This document shows positions 1-13,500 of a DNA stretch of 64,000 nt, one piece after another. The notes under the pieces were generated by a model. That model saw only the letters and a list, made by a program, of their open reading frames with translations, ran no database searches and had not been told where the DNA came from. Source of the DNA: Citrus sinensis. Its lineage: Eukaryota > Streptophyta > Magnoliopsida > Sapindales > Rutaceae. The first letter of the stretch is position 1, and each line of letters starts with the position of its first letter. Where the stretch lies: positions 27,749,001 through 27,813,000 of the forward strand of contig NC_068563.1 of the NCBI RefSeq assembly GCF_022201045.2. Reading direction: 5' to 3'. The translations under genes were made by a program, and so were the position numbers.

Positions 1-1398
1 AGCATTTAACCTTGATGAAGAAAGCCTTCTTCATCAGTTACGTGCTAGTCTTGTTCAGACTCTTGATACTTCCATCCGTAAGTTGCTTCTAAACAACTTT
101 TATTGCAATGATTAAGCTTTTCCGATTGTTACATTTGTTGGGATAGGCTCGGTTGTGTACTTTTGCTAAGGAATTTCTTTGGTTTATCTTATCACATGCA
201 GCAAAGTTTCCTTCCAATATACAGCAATCTCCCCAGCAAAATGCACTGATTCCTATCATGCAGGAATGTGTAGATGCCATAACTGAACATCAGAGGCTTC
301 ACGCATTGATGAAAGGAGAGTGGGTGAAAGGGTTACTGCCACAAAGCAGTATTCGGGCAGATTATACAGTGCAAAGGATCAGAGGCAAGAAGCTTTTTTC
401 AACCATACTCTGGTCCACTTTTGTAAACTTTCATCTTGAGCTGATTATGTTTGTGAATTTTGCAGAGCTAGCTGAAGGAACCTGCCTGAAGAATTATGAG
501 TATCTCGGAAGCGGGGAAGTCTATGACAAAAAGAACAAGAAGTGGACTCTTGAGCTTCCAACTGACTCTCACTTGCTCCTGTATTTATTTTGTGCCTTCT
601 TAGAACACCCGAAGTGGATGCTACATGTGGATCCTAGCTCTTATGCCGGAGCACAGTCGAGCAAGAATCCTTTATTCTTGGGGGTTCTTCCTCCAAAAGA
701 AAGGTTTCCTGAGAAGTACATTGCAGTAATATCTGGTGTTACTTCCACTCTTCACCCAGGAGCGTGTGTGCTGGTTGCCGGAAAACAAAGCTCGCCAATC
801 TTTGCCATGTACTGGGATAAGAAACTCATGTTTTCCCTTCAGGTGCGTAGTTTATGGGATAGGGGTACTCAGGGTCACTGATTACAACACCAAGGGAGGA
901 CAAAAGTTGAACTTAACAGAACCTAAAACCTAACTAGCAGAGAATAAACACTGGATGCATGAGTTATGTTATCATGTAAATAAACAGTTTTTGCGGCAGC
1001 CTTAATCTATCAGTGCCAAAGAGGGCTTTGACCCTGGTATATGTGCTTGCATACACACCCCCACACATTTAAGATAACAAGGATGATGAATACCTTGTTT
1101 TAGGACCAAATTGACTTCGTTTATTGGTGGTTTGTTTAAGTCAATTTACTAAGGAAGGTAGTCCAATTGCTCACAACTAGGATGTTAGTACTTAAATTTG
1201 TCAGCGATGCATGTGGTCATCATTTGAAATAACAATTGTTTTGGTCTTTATTTTCAGGGAAGAACTGCACTATGGGATTCCATCCTGCTTCTGTGTCACA
1301 GAGTTAAGGTTGGATATGGAGGCATCATACGGGGCATGCATCTTGGATCTTCAGCCTTGAACATGCTCCCTGTTCTCGATTCAGACGGTGAAGACTGA
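1..1398 (+). CDS. TMEM209-like membrane protein, C-terminal part (5' end outside window)
   Basis: Exons read as 1-77, 202-384, 466-842 and 1258-1398, with the stop codon at 1396-1398; the frame is continuous across all junctions. The translated part has blocks such as ELAEGTCLKNYEYLGSG, PPKERFPEKYIAVISG and a C-terminus with VKVGYGGIIRG and LGSSALNMLP. The last block resembles the tail of the TMEM209 / 'cytochrome b561 N-terminal' family as I remember it. That family is nuclear-envelope associated in animals and uncharacterised in plants. The transmembrane N-terminal half would lie upstream of the window. The intron at 385-465 starts with GC rather than GT and is stop-free and in frame, so retention would add 27 residues. 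The family call rests on remembered sequence only; the gene structure itself is well supported. Confidence 0.68.
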
Positions 1399-2193
1399 AA
1401 GCTGATTGGGTCCGGGAAGTGTGATTTTGTTTTCTATTTGCTGTTTATTTCAGGCGTCGGCAAGGGAGGATTCCCAAAACTGACTCTTGTCCATCTCATC
1501 ATGCTGCTTGTGCAGGACATTGTGGGTATATCGATCCGTAACTGTTCTATCACAGAGAGGGCTGTAGAAAATCTTGGTGGATTCATTGAGCGCGCAAATG
1601 CAAACATCATTCTTGGAAGTGCACTTTCACAGTCCAGGTAGTGTTAAGCAGGTTGTAGTTTCTAGACCTTATAGCTAGTAGTGATGATTAACACGAACAA
1701 GTTTAAGATGCAACTTAATTGGAGAAAGAAAATCAGGCAAAATTTTGTCAGCACTTTGGCTGCTATTGTTGTTTACTTGAAAAGAGAAATGGATTCTGCC
1801 CCGATGACATAACCTTTTACGCATGGAACAATTGCTGAGTGGTTGCCATTGTTGCAAAATTGTTTGCAGAACATCTGCTATTATCCATAACCCGAAGGCA
1901 CAAAGACACAACAAGAAGTCACAAATCCCATTTCGTTGCTTGGTTTAATTTAGATTTTCTTATTTCTTAAAAAAAAAAAAAATCAAATTGAAGCTCGACG
2001 TAAAGCTTCGAACTGAAATTCTTTCAACTGAGACAAAGACACAGATACTCACCGCAGTATAATGACAAAATTTGGTTGGATTCTGTGAATTAAAAAAAAA
2101 AAAAGAAAAGAAAAGAAAAATGAAGAATTCAGAGAGAAAGCGATTAAACGGAGAAGCGGAGGAAGAGTAGGATGAAGATGACAGCTTAAATGG
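1399..2193. other. 3' UTR of the TMEM209-like gene and spacer
   Basis: No convincing gene. The first few hundred bases are probably 3' UTR. An open stretch at 1438-1641 has fairly gene-like composition but I recognise no family. Oligo-A runs lie at 1970-1982 and 2092-2104. Confidence 0.4.
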
Positions 2194-3233
2194 TGAGCTT
2201 TAAGGGGTTGAAACTCATCCCCGCCTCCATCTATAGCTGATTTTGCAATTGCCAGTTTGATCAAGACGGGTTTCCCGCAAAGAGCAGCGGAGGGCTCTTA
2301 TCTCAATCAGTTCGTGTCATAATGAAGCTGACATTGGTGTTGGATACACCCGTCCAAGATGCAAAGGTCATGTTTGTGACCTACCCGCTAAATGTCGTGC
2401 TTGTGGATTGCAACTTGTTTCTTTACCTCATTTAGCAAGCTCGTACCATCATTAGTATTAAAGTAAAGTGAGGCGAGGAAAGAGCTGAGCACGGGCTAGT
2501 TAATGAATAAGGAAACCAGAAACAACACAATAGAGGAAACGTGTAACTATTTTCCTACATATGGTGGACTTCCGCTGAGACATAATATTTTATTGTCATC
2601 AAAAGGTAAACCGAGAGCCCTAGACAGTTTGGTACCTTGGGGCTGGGATGGGGGTACTGAAGGTTATATAGATCAAACCTTGCCAGTTCAAATAAACACA
2701 TAACAATTAAACCAGAAACTATCAATCATGAATAACCTCCAGAGGACACAGTCTGTTTTATGCCATACAAAGACAGCGATGCAGTTACTTCATTCTTAGT
2801 TTTATGTCAGGATAAAATATTTGAAAGAAACCTTTCCTGGCTAGGGTATTGTATGCTTATTTGATGTCTAGCTGTTTCGTTCTTTGCTCTATATAAAGCT
2901 CGTTTGATTAGTTAAGTCATCTGTGTTGTTGGGTGAGTTCTGCATACTTGCTTATTTACCAGCTGAATGGTAGGTGGTTCCTGTATCAGCTTAAACCTTA
3001 TTGCTATTACTGTACTTATAGGCAAAAATGAGAAAAAAGAACTTGAGCTCTTGTTTTTCATTTCCTGTAATTTTCTTCCAATAATCTGTGGGAATGCACT
3101 CCCAACTCCTCTCGTTTTCTTATTCTCTGTTGGTCTTTCTGTTGCTTGCCCAAAATGCAAAAAGCATTTTTGCCTAGATCGTGATATTTACATTCTCGAA
3201 AGTTTGCACAACTGCCCAGCTTGCGAAGCTTGA
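2194..3233 (+). pseudogene. Broken fragment of TFIIH subunit p44 (GTF2H2)
   Basis: Two separated pieces match the C-terminal half of p44, a core TFIIH subunit in transcription and nucleotide excision repair. Piece one (about 2194-2453) encodes PSIADFAIASLIK, then GFPQRAAEG, then NEADIGVGYT, CDLPAKCRACGLQLVS and PHLASSYHH, the zinc-binding region before the C4 finger. Piece two (about 3145-3231) encodes VACPKCKKHFCLDRDIYI and ESLHNCPACE, the RING-like C-terminal finger. Piece one needs at least one frame change near 2220 and diverges in frame around 2310. The segment that should join the two pieces in p44 is missing or replaced by about 690 bp of non-coding sequence. At 3173-3184 an Arg replaces the expected Cys of HFCLDCDIY. 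No start codon or upstream VWA domain is present, so it looks like a decayed genomic duplicate. Confidence 0.72.
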
Positions 3234-4567
3234 GGCACTTAAACCTAGTTGCTGCTGATGAAGGATGACAGATACGTATTGCCTTGGGTTTTCACGATCT
3301 CTTGCCACCATTACAAAAGGTTGCTGCTCTGAACTGAAATTCCGCTGCAAATTCAGTATATTCTCGCCTGACTGACATTGTCTTGAAACATCTACACTAA
3401 CTATCCGCCTCCTGCAAGGCATTAAGGAAAAGAGAGAAAAAGGACACGTTGATTTTTATTTATCAATATGAATGCTAAAATTAAAGGGTATACACTTGGA
3501 CTGGATAGTTTAGTATCTGATAGCTGCTACTGCTAGTTAGGGAATTCTAACTTTTGGTGCGTTACACAGATGAGAATTGAGAAGCCAAGTACAAAAAGTC
3601 AGCTAGAAGAAAGTCTTTTAATTAAGATGTCCTAACGCGCCCATCAAATGAAATTGAGCCGTAGGTGCCGTAAATAGAATTCAGTAACGATGTATAAGTG
3701 TACTGTTAATTGACGTATATCACTTCAAGGTCAGGATGTTTACCTCCGAGCTGCAACAATAGAAAAGGCCAGTGATGTGATATTTTGAATATTCAAATAT
3801 TTATGTTATATACTCAAGAGTGCAAAAATAACAGTCAACGTGAACACCCGGAGAATTGTAATATAAGAAAATATATATCTAGCCCAGGTCTCCTCTAACC
3901 GACTACCAATCAATTCCAAGCACCGGTGGTGAAAGATACCAATAAGCCATGGACTAAAAGAACAGACACTGCCCAGGGCAAAATCATTCATAGCAAAAAT
4001 TTATTTCTCTATATAAATAATTCAATGAGAAGATTTACAAGCTATTTGATCTGAAAATAAACAGACAAAAAGGGAGATCCTTGTATTGCCTAAGGGGTGC
4101 TCCCCCACTAAATCCAAAGGTTTACCAATGGATCAATTCCAACTTTAAGATTAAATGCTATCACTTCTGTACAATTTATCAGCGCCAGAACTGCAGATCT
4201 CTTATAACAACTGCAGGGAAATTACTGATAGAAACCTGTTCATATCAAACAATAAAGAGAAATATCTAATAGCACATACAGAAGTGAGGAGGGTATGACA
4301 AATAAACCTGTAGCTCTGCTCGAAAAATCCTGCAGGTGCTGGCACAAATTTTTAATAGGAAACTCTTTCTTTTTCTTTTGCTAACTCGGTGTTGCTGTGT
4401 ATTTCTCACACCAAATTGAACATTTCACAAGGTCCATAATATTTGTCCACTTTCTTCTACTTCAAGAGGGGCTGAGCAACAAACCACTCAGTGAGAAAGC
4501 CTTCGATCCCAGAAATGGTCAACCATGATCTCCAGTAATTTCATGATTTTATATGGTCCAAAATTTT
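3234..4567. other. Spacer and probable SIZ1 3' UTR
   Basis: No protein gene seen on either strand. The part nearest 4567 is expected to be the 3' UTR of SIZ1, read on the minus strand. The rest is AT-rich spacer between the p44 fragment and SIZ1. Confidence 0.4.
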
Positions 4568-7500
4568 CTATTCCGAGTCTGAGTCAATAGAGAGATACAA
4601 TCGCGGTCTTACAGAGCGTTTTTGGCGGGGAAATGAGAATGGACTATCCGACCTTTGCCTGCTTGCCTTCTCAGATCTTCCTTCGTTCATACCAAGAAGC
4701 AAAGAAGCTGCAGAAGACAACATTCCAGACACCTTTTAAGAAAAAATGAATTTGTAAAGCAAATGAGTGGAACAGTGCAATATAGTGACTCTGCAGCGAT
4801 CAGAGTTAAAGCTTTGATATGCGTAAAAAATTCCTGCCACCAAAATGCAAAGAATGCCTAACTAGATCCCAATCCAAAATGAGGAACGATGGTTATAATT
4901 AGAGAAAACATTGAAAATTAGATCTTTACACAACTACCCATATTTATTCCTTCACCATTGACATCTATAATACTGAATCAAAATAATTACAAGCTGCTCA
5001 TGAAAGTCAACCAGCAAGATACTTCCTTCACCCAATCCATCATGATTTGATACCTTTATATTTAAACAAAACTTTATCTCTTCAAAGAATAAGGGAACAA
5101 ACCAGTGTCAGCTAAAGAATCCATAGCACTTTCTCTGGAATGTACTGGCTGTTTCGAATTTAATCCGTTTGCAGCTGCTAACTCATTTTGACCGCCGGTG
5201 ACACCATCCCCAAGCCGAAGGGAGATCCAATCCTCAGTACGAATACCGTTGGCCACGTCAGCTTGATCTCTCAACTCGGTCTGTACAGAAGTATCTGAAG
5301 GCCTCGTTGGAAGAAATATTTGAAGAGAGGGGTCTTCCCGGTCAAAAGCCAAGGGATTGTCCACTAAGGCATCACTCATATCGGCAGCAGCTCCAACAGT
5401 ACAACCTGGGACTAAAGATGCAGAACCCATTGAAGTATCTGGAGCCAATGTATAACCATTCATTGGAGTTGAACAGTTGATAGAGCCGTGCTGCAAATCC
5501 ATAAAGCCATCTGGGACATCTACATCCGGGCTAAACAGCTGGAAACCTGGCCCTCCTTGAGTTCCAGATGGTAAAGGCCAAAGAGGCATTCCAAAATCAT
5601 TGTCATTGGAAGCAAGATAACCCAAGCACGAGTCCCCCCCAGCACCAATAGCAGGATCTTCGGGGTAGGAATTGGCAATTCCCGCAGAGGGCACAGAAAA
5701 AGAAACCCCACCGACATCATTTCGGTTGTCCCTATATATGTTTTCAGAAGATATGAAGAGGTCATTCTCATCTTCAGAATCACTAAGAACAATAACTTCT
5801 GTGTTGCCAACCGGTGCACATGGATTTCTGTCAGTAAATGCGTACGTCGGGTCAACATTCAAAGACATAGAATCATGCTCTATTCCAGTGTTGGTGAAAT
5901 CGAAGGTTCCACCAACATCCTGATTTACGCTTGCATCTTCACCATCCCTACCACTTCCAGTAGCGCTGCTGCTCATTGGGATGACTTTCAGATCATGATT
6001 TTCAAACTTCTCCTGTAATCTACTACCAGAAGAGCCATTCATGTCTTCAGGTTTGCTAACTTCCCACAGCCCGTTGCGATTCTTCCTGATTCCAAGTTTC
6101 AAACCAATATGACCTTCTGAAACACCTTCCTGCCTAACATGCTTCAACATTTCCACTTTTGGTTTATCCTCCCCGCCAGCAGGAGCACAGAGAGAACCAT
6201 CAGGAAAGTGCCAGGACGCTAAATCTCCAATTTCCCGACGGTCACTTTCGCTTCTAGTTTTCACACGCCAAGAACCATCAGGCTTCACCTCAAGTTCTGT
6301 AATGTCTTCTCCACAATTTCTCATCTACACAACAAACATAAACCACATAGTATATGTAAATACATCTAATGTAAACTTTCTAAAAATTAAAAATTCAGAA
6401 GGTCAGGAAAAGAACAATACCTTAGATGTGATGCGATTGAAATATGGATCAATAATTATATTCTCCAGTGAGTAGTTCCTAAGACAAATAGGGCACTGCC
6501 ACTGCACTTGCAGACCAATGCTTGTCAGAAATAAAAAATAACAAGAAGAAGACAAAGAAGCTACAAGGGGAAAAAATAAGGAAGAAGAAGAAGAAGAAAA
6601 AGAAGAAGAAGAAAGAAGCATTTATTGATTAATTGACTAGCCTTTCTAGAACGTTGGTTGAGCTCCACAAAGACGTCTAGATCAAAACAGCCCATGTGAA
6701 CACAGGGTTTAAATCGTCCTGCAACCTTTATCCTGGAACCACTCATCTAAGCACCAGTAAAAACAAGAATACATCAATGTATACTAAAAAGACATTGCAG
6801 CAACTTAGCAAGCAAAGTAACTATATCTGCTTGTTTAACACAACCTCAATCTAATCCCAGAAAACAAAGTTATATTAACATGGAAAATAGAAGAATTACA
6901 TTACAATAATTTTCCCATGTAACAAAAATTTACTATTGGGGTAAAGAAATGGTAATTAAACAAGTGATAGACTCAACCACAAAATTAACATACTCCTCAT
7001 TAACCCACATACAGAAGTTAACTGAAAGTTAGTATATTCATACAATGTTGCCACTGATAGCAGAAAATTTTCAAGCGTAAAGTTTAAAAATGCAGACCGT
7101 TAATATCATTAAAAAAAATTATGGATAAACACATTATATGCTAAAAAAACACATGATATGTATTACCCAGATAACCTATTCATGAAGTGACATAGAGAAG
7201 CAGGAATACAACTGTGTTTCAAATTGAGAATGTCTCAAGTGTGGACCTAAATTCAAGCCCATCCAACCCAAATTCCCTAAACATTAAAATAATCCATTTG
7301 GCCTAAACCAGACCCTCTATTTGACGGGCATGGTGCATATGCTGCCAAGTTCGTCACTCAAACTGCTGATTCACTTATTGTGAGAAAATAAAATTTAAAT
7401 AAATGTATGGACAGATGTTGATACCTCTGTTGCTAGTGCAATAGGTAGAGATGTGCATTTAGGAAAAGGGGCTAGCGAGTCAAAGCCAAATCACTGCATT

Positions 7501-10500
7501 TGAGATCAGCCAAAGAAAGTCTATTTTATGTATGTAACTCGATCTGGTAGGTATCGATTCAATCATAGCATTTACTATATATATGTCACCGTTCGATCTG
7601 TCTCTTAGCCGTTTTCGATTGAGAACATAAACACATGCATGTAACTCACAAGACAACATAGATTGACACCAAAAGAATCTCAACTTAGACAGACAAATGT
7701 AAACGGGGCACTTGCATTAAATATGTGCAGGTAACTTACCGGACAGCGTAGATTGACACCAATGGAATCTGCAACAACTTCCAGATCACTGTCACTGTCA
7801 GCATTATCCGCAGCATTTCCACCACCAACACAACGACAAACACGTGCAAGAGCATCTTCAAAATGCTCACCCTCAGACTCCTTAGGAATCAAGTTGAGAA
7901 CCTGACATGACCATGAAAACCAGAAAACCACCGGAATATTAAATGTCATATTTCAAGAATAAAAACAGAAGGAATAAACCTTGTTCAGAAGGCACAGCAG
8001 AAACAATTGCATATAAAAAGCCATTCATGTTGAAGAATAGGGCATGCTTTGGGGGGTGGGGGGGGGGGGGGGCACAACACACCTAGCCCATCCAACCAAA
8101 AGAAAACTCAATCATTGAATTTAAACCAATTTCAATTGTAACAGTATCAGATGAACTTAACTGTTCTACAGAACACCATAGCCAATAATAGTCAATAGAA
8201 ATTAGCCAGATGCCATTTCCAATAAGGAATAATCACCAATACAGACATTATGGGACGAAGGCTAATGGACCACTAATTGTTCTCAGAGAGTGAGAGAACA
8301 AAATTTAGAAGGGTCAAAAACAAAGACATTCAGAAGAAGGGACTACCTGTTGAACGCTTCGTCGCTTAACAATTCTAACTCCTAAGCAGAAGATGCGCGC
8401 ATCACATCCAGTTAATACAATCTTATTTATTCCATCTTTTGTCCATGGTGTGATCTGACAACACAATAGAAGATAGCTTAGAGAAAATGTAAAATGCAAC
8501 AAACCATCTGATAAATGTTATCCCAAATGCGTGGGCACCAAACCACCTTCCGACAAATGCGTGATCACATCCACAAAGAGAGAAGTACTAATTGGAATAA
8601 CAATCAAATGCATGCTTGTGCACATGAACACACTTACACAAAAACGTGAATGTGCATGCACAGAGCTCATAAATACACAGGGAGCTGAGAAACATATTAG
8701 AGGTACAAAGAAAACTCACAATTGGACCATCATCACGACCATTAGCCCCCAGTAGTTGTGAGCCAGGTCTATTAATAGCACGCACTGGTACTCCTGTGTA
8801 ATCACAAAAAATAAGATCATAAGTCATTTTTTTTTGGCAGTCAAAACCATCCGTCATTAACAGCCAAAGATAATGATCACCTATTCATTATGGAGAACCA
8901 AAAGATCTCACTAGATACTAACTACTAACAGAATCCGTTAGTTGCATAAAACTGCATAAGATTTACAACATGAAGAGATATGGTTCACATAAATAATATA
9001 TTCTCATTGCATCAGAAGAATTTAAAAAGACAACAGATCATCTCAAACTTCTCCAACGAGAATAGGAGACAATTCTGGCTAAGTTTATGCAAGAAATAAA
9101 TCAACAAATCAGTCTAAGCAACTTCAATTACTGTACCATTGACCTGTAGATCTGCATACTGCGGCCACTGCATCCTAAATGGGACTTTGTCATTCAAAAG
9201 CATACACCATGCCTGAGTAAAAACATCATAAACAGGACATGAACTCAAATTTAACACACTAGTAAGCATAACAAAATCATTTAATTATCTAACCAACCTG
9301 AACATCATACTCTTGCTTTGATAGTAAATCCTTGTCTGCCCTCGTTATTGGAAATGTTTTCTCCAAAATCCGTGCTGGATTTGTGCTGGAAAACATTTGA
9401 TTTGAGAAATAAATTAAATTGTGAATAATATTGGTAAACAATGTCCACAAGGCCCACGCACACACACGCACACACACGCACGCACACACATATAACCCAC
9501 AGACCACCTTACTTAAATAACTAAAATCAACGGATAAAAATAATCTACCAAGAATAAATTATTTAGAAGAATAGCTAGACATGAGATAAAAATTAAGGTA
9601 CAGTGAATAATGCAGGTTTGAGTGATTCAGTTCAACCCAAGTCCATGTGAAAACAACCAATATGTTAGGTTTGCCTCACGCATTATACATGGCAAGGTCA
9701 TCACCAGACTACAGCTGCGATAAACCCATTATCCTTTCATCTAACTTGATATAGGGCATGGTGAGCTGCTTACAATCTCAAGTACTAATTGTTAGAAATT
9801 ATATGACCAAAACACTTGAGGAAAATAACTACAGCTACTCGAAGCAGACAACAAATTGCAATTTGCAACATAAACCATATAAAGAAGCTTATTTTACTCT
9901 AAAAGGATGAAGGGGGAAAAATTACAGAATATTTGCAAGCCAGATTCCTTCCAGAAAGAAAAAATGGTAGTCAATATATTAAAAACCAGCTTACTGAACC
10001 AACTTCAAAATTACCAATTGCATCTTTATGCTAATGACCACCAATTCAACTTTACCCATGCAAAGACAAAAAAATGTTATCATAAGTACATGCTAGGTCT
10101 AATTTTCTCTTTTTTTTCCCCCCCAAAAAAAAGAAATACATCTTACTGCATTCATCTCAAAAGTACAACGAAAAGTCTATGCTAATTCCATTCAGCTCAA
10201 ATAAAATTATTCAATTTCAACTACAAAGAAAACAAAAAGAAGAAAAATATGGTCTGTTTGCTACTCATTTCAAAAATGTCTAAGCAGAACACAAGAATAA
10301 TCAACTCACCCATCAGTTGGAATATTTGTAGTAGTCAACTTCAAAGGATATAACGGATGGCCAATTGTAACCCAGAAACTGCATGTAAATAAAAAAACCT
10401 TGAGCACAATATTCAACAGTTGCAAGCAACTAGTAATAGGAAACTATCAAGGATCAATGGATCAAAAATCCCTTCAAGAGTAAGGCAATGACTAGTCAAG

Positions 10501-13500
10501 ATTAATGGTCCATCAAATTCATAAAACTCCAGATTTGAATTGAATTTTACTGTTGACCATACAGTCTGCAGAGTTCACAAAATTAGAAATTAAACATATT
10601 CAGCAGCATACTCCAGTTCAGATCATATTCATTCCATTTAAGTCAGCCACACATTTCTTTTGATGTAAGTTTGAACAATTTTTTATAAAACACGTACATC
10701 TCTTTCAATCATATTTGATTTTAACTGTTGACGTTCCGATGATCTAATGATTTCTCTTAGAAATTCTCTTTCGGCTTGATTGGCTGTCTCTAATATCATG
10801 GCCGTGTCCCCTAAAAATGTATGAACTTCAAAGAACATCCTACTTCCAGTCATAATAGCCCTTAGGATCAGAAAGAGACAATTTTCTAAGCTTGCAAAGA
10901 TCTAAGTGCATATTTGGTCAATCAGTTTTACATCAATGCCAGAGGTGATCATAATTGTATTTGTAACCAAGAGAATGATTTAGATAAAAAAACAGCATAC
11001 CATTGATAACAAGTGCAGAAATAAATAGTGAAAAGAAAAGGGCAAATCACAAAATAATTTGACAGCTAATTCAAAAAATATATAAACTTGAAGGAAAGAA
11101 TTAAATGATTTTTTATCACACTTGATGTGATGTATAAATCACACAAAACCGATCACATTACAATTTACATGAAAATAAAGGACTTTGTGATACATACGGG
11201 TCAGCTCGGCTTAGTCTACAGATCTCACAATAAAATAATTCAGGAACTGGTGGATTTCCCTCTGTAGGTTTCTCTGGGATTATAACACAACTCATGTGCT
11301 GCCACACAGGGCATCTAGGATCCTCACACTGCCAATCATCGAAAAAAGGGGACAGAAAGAAAGAATCAGTAATTCATTGAGCTAAAAGGATTGGGAACAC
11401 AAAATTCAATAGCTACATGCTCCAATACTTGTAATATGCAGCTTTCTGCACTGCACAATTATGTGCACGTGACATCATAAATATAACTCAAAAACGATCC
11501 AAGCATATTAAATAGCATACAGAATAAGACATAATTAATATAACCTTGATCATTGACTCAGTTTCCAGGGAACTTCCACAAGGACAGCAAACTTTAGTAT
11601 CTGATTGGATGTAGTCATCCATTTCCCCTTTAATTTTTATGTTACTGCTATTTGAAACACCCTGACCACCCTTTGATGCCAAGTCAGGGGCCACAGAGAC
11701 CTGCAATTTTCTGGGAATAAGAACACAAGATTTATGCAAGTCAGAGGCAGGAATAAAATCATGACATTGAAGCATGTAGAGAGGCATAAAAAATCATAAA
11801 AGTTTTGTAACTACAGACAAAAAATATGAAAAATGGATAGTAACATCTGTAAGAAAAAATATTCACAATTAGCCAACGATGAGTGCTTTAGGCTGAATCA
11901 TACAGTAGAGGAACGATGATTAAGAAGATAACCTGTGTGTGTCATCTACTAGTTTTGCCACCTCTTCTTTACTAACAGGACTCTTCTTTGCCCACATCTT
12001 TGAAACTGGGAGAAAAAAAAAAGACGGGAAAAGAACACATAAGCTACAAAGTTTTACAATTTCCACAATATCAATATAAAAGACAGAAGTCACTAAAATA
12101 AAGGTTTAACAGTGGAGGGGAGATGCTCATAAACAACATCCAAACCACCATGAACACCACAGTAATACACATGTTCAACTATCCCTTAAAACAAACCACC
12201 CACCCAACTCCCCACTCGCCCAGAAGAAGGGTGCTCCAACACCCAAAAAGAAGAGGGGAGCAACAACAGTAACAAAGAAAAAGGAACACGCAAAAAGAAT
12301 TGAATTAAAACACATCCAAATTAAAAATTAGATCTTAGACATGAAACATGAGTATCTCTGAAGTGGATTTAGAACCCACCACTTCTAAACTTCAATATGT
12401 AGTAACTCTGTTGCACACATGTAAACAAGCAATGAGGTTGCCTTTGAAACACATATCCTAAGACTCAATAATATAATTTGAAGTCCAATCTTTCTCATCG
12501 AAATAGGTAGGGATATCCACATCTGGAGAATTCATTTCTCTGTCTCCTTTTCTGAGAAGAAACAAGAACATTACTCATGTAATAAAAAAAAAATTCTCCT
12601 CCCTCTACCTCTGACACATGCATCTCATTCTCTTCTACCCTCCCTCTCCTTTTTCCTCTCCCTCTTACTCTTTCTCTCCAGCTAACACATACACACCCCT
12701 CCCAACCCCCACCCCCCCACCCCTCCTTTCTCTTACTCTAGTAAAAAAATTATGACTCACTAACATGCAAATACAGAAACATGAGTAAAATGAGCCACAT
12801 AAACAGAATTGAAATTAGACAGAAATCAAATTCAACATTCAATATTGCCTTAACATCAAATCAAAGAAATAAAAGTTAGTATGTAGCGAACCTTGCAAAT
12901 GAATATTAAAACATTCAGAAAACATGGCAGCCAAACAAAAATAGAACAGCACAAACATCTTCAGTTTTCCACAACATACTAAAGGTGGATAATCACTAAT
13001 TAAGCAATAGAACAACATTTTTCCATATTTAGGAGGATAGAGATGGGAAAAAAAATTACCTTGATCATCAGATAGAATCGCTAATATCCGATCAACGAGG
13101 TCCTACAAATATATTATAAAATATCAACACATGATCAGTCAATGGCATCGAACACAAACCAAGAAAGATGGCATAAAACAGGGAAAAAAAAGAAAAAAAT
13201 AATCTTAAGAAATGTTAGTTCACTCAAACCCCAGTCAGTCACCCAAATAAATGAAAATTCCAAAAGAATACATGAAGCGACAGCAAAATATCATCCAACA
13301 CTTTACTCATTTGAAAAAGAGTAACATGTATCCACCTGTAAGTGTAAAATCTAACCACATCCTTGCTACCCCTTTCTTTTTCATGCCTAAAATAGAGGGT
13401 GCCAAAGAGAGTGTCGGGGCTACGTTATGTTGATTAGGAAAAGCAAGGAACAAGAAAGAAAGTTATTCAATAAAGAGAACAATAAATAATTAAAGGTACA

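Noticed and set aside
153-881. A single 242-codon uninterrupted gene in the TMEM209-like region
   Set aside because: It reads through an upstream intron end, through the 385-465 intron and past the donor at 843. The spliced model joins family-like blocks and is preferred.
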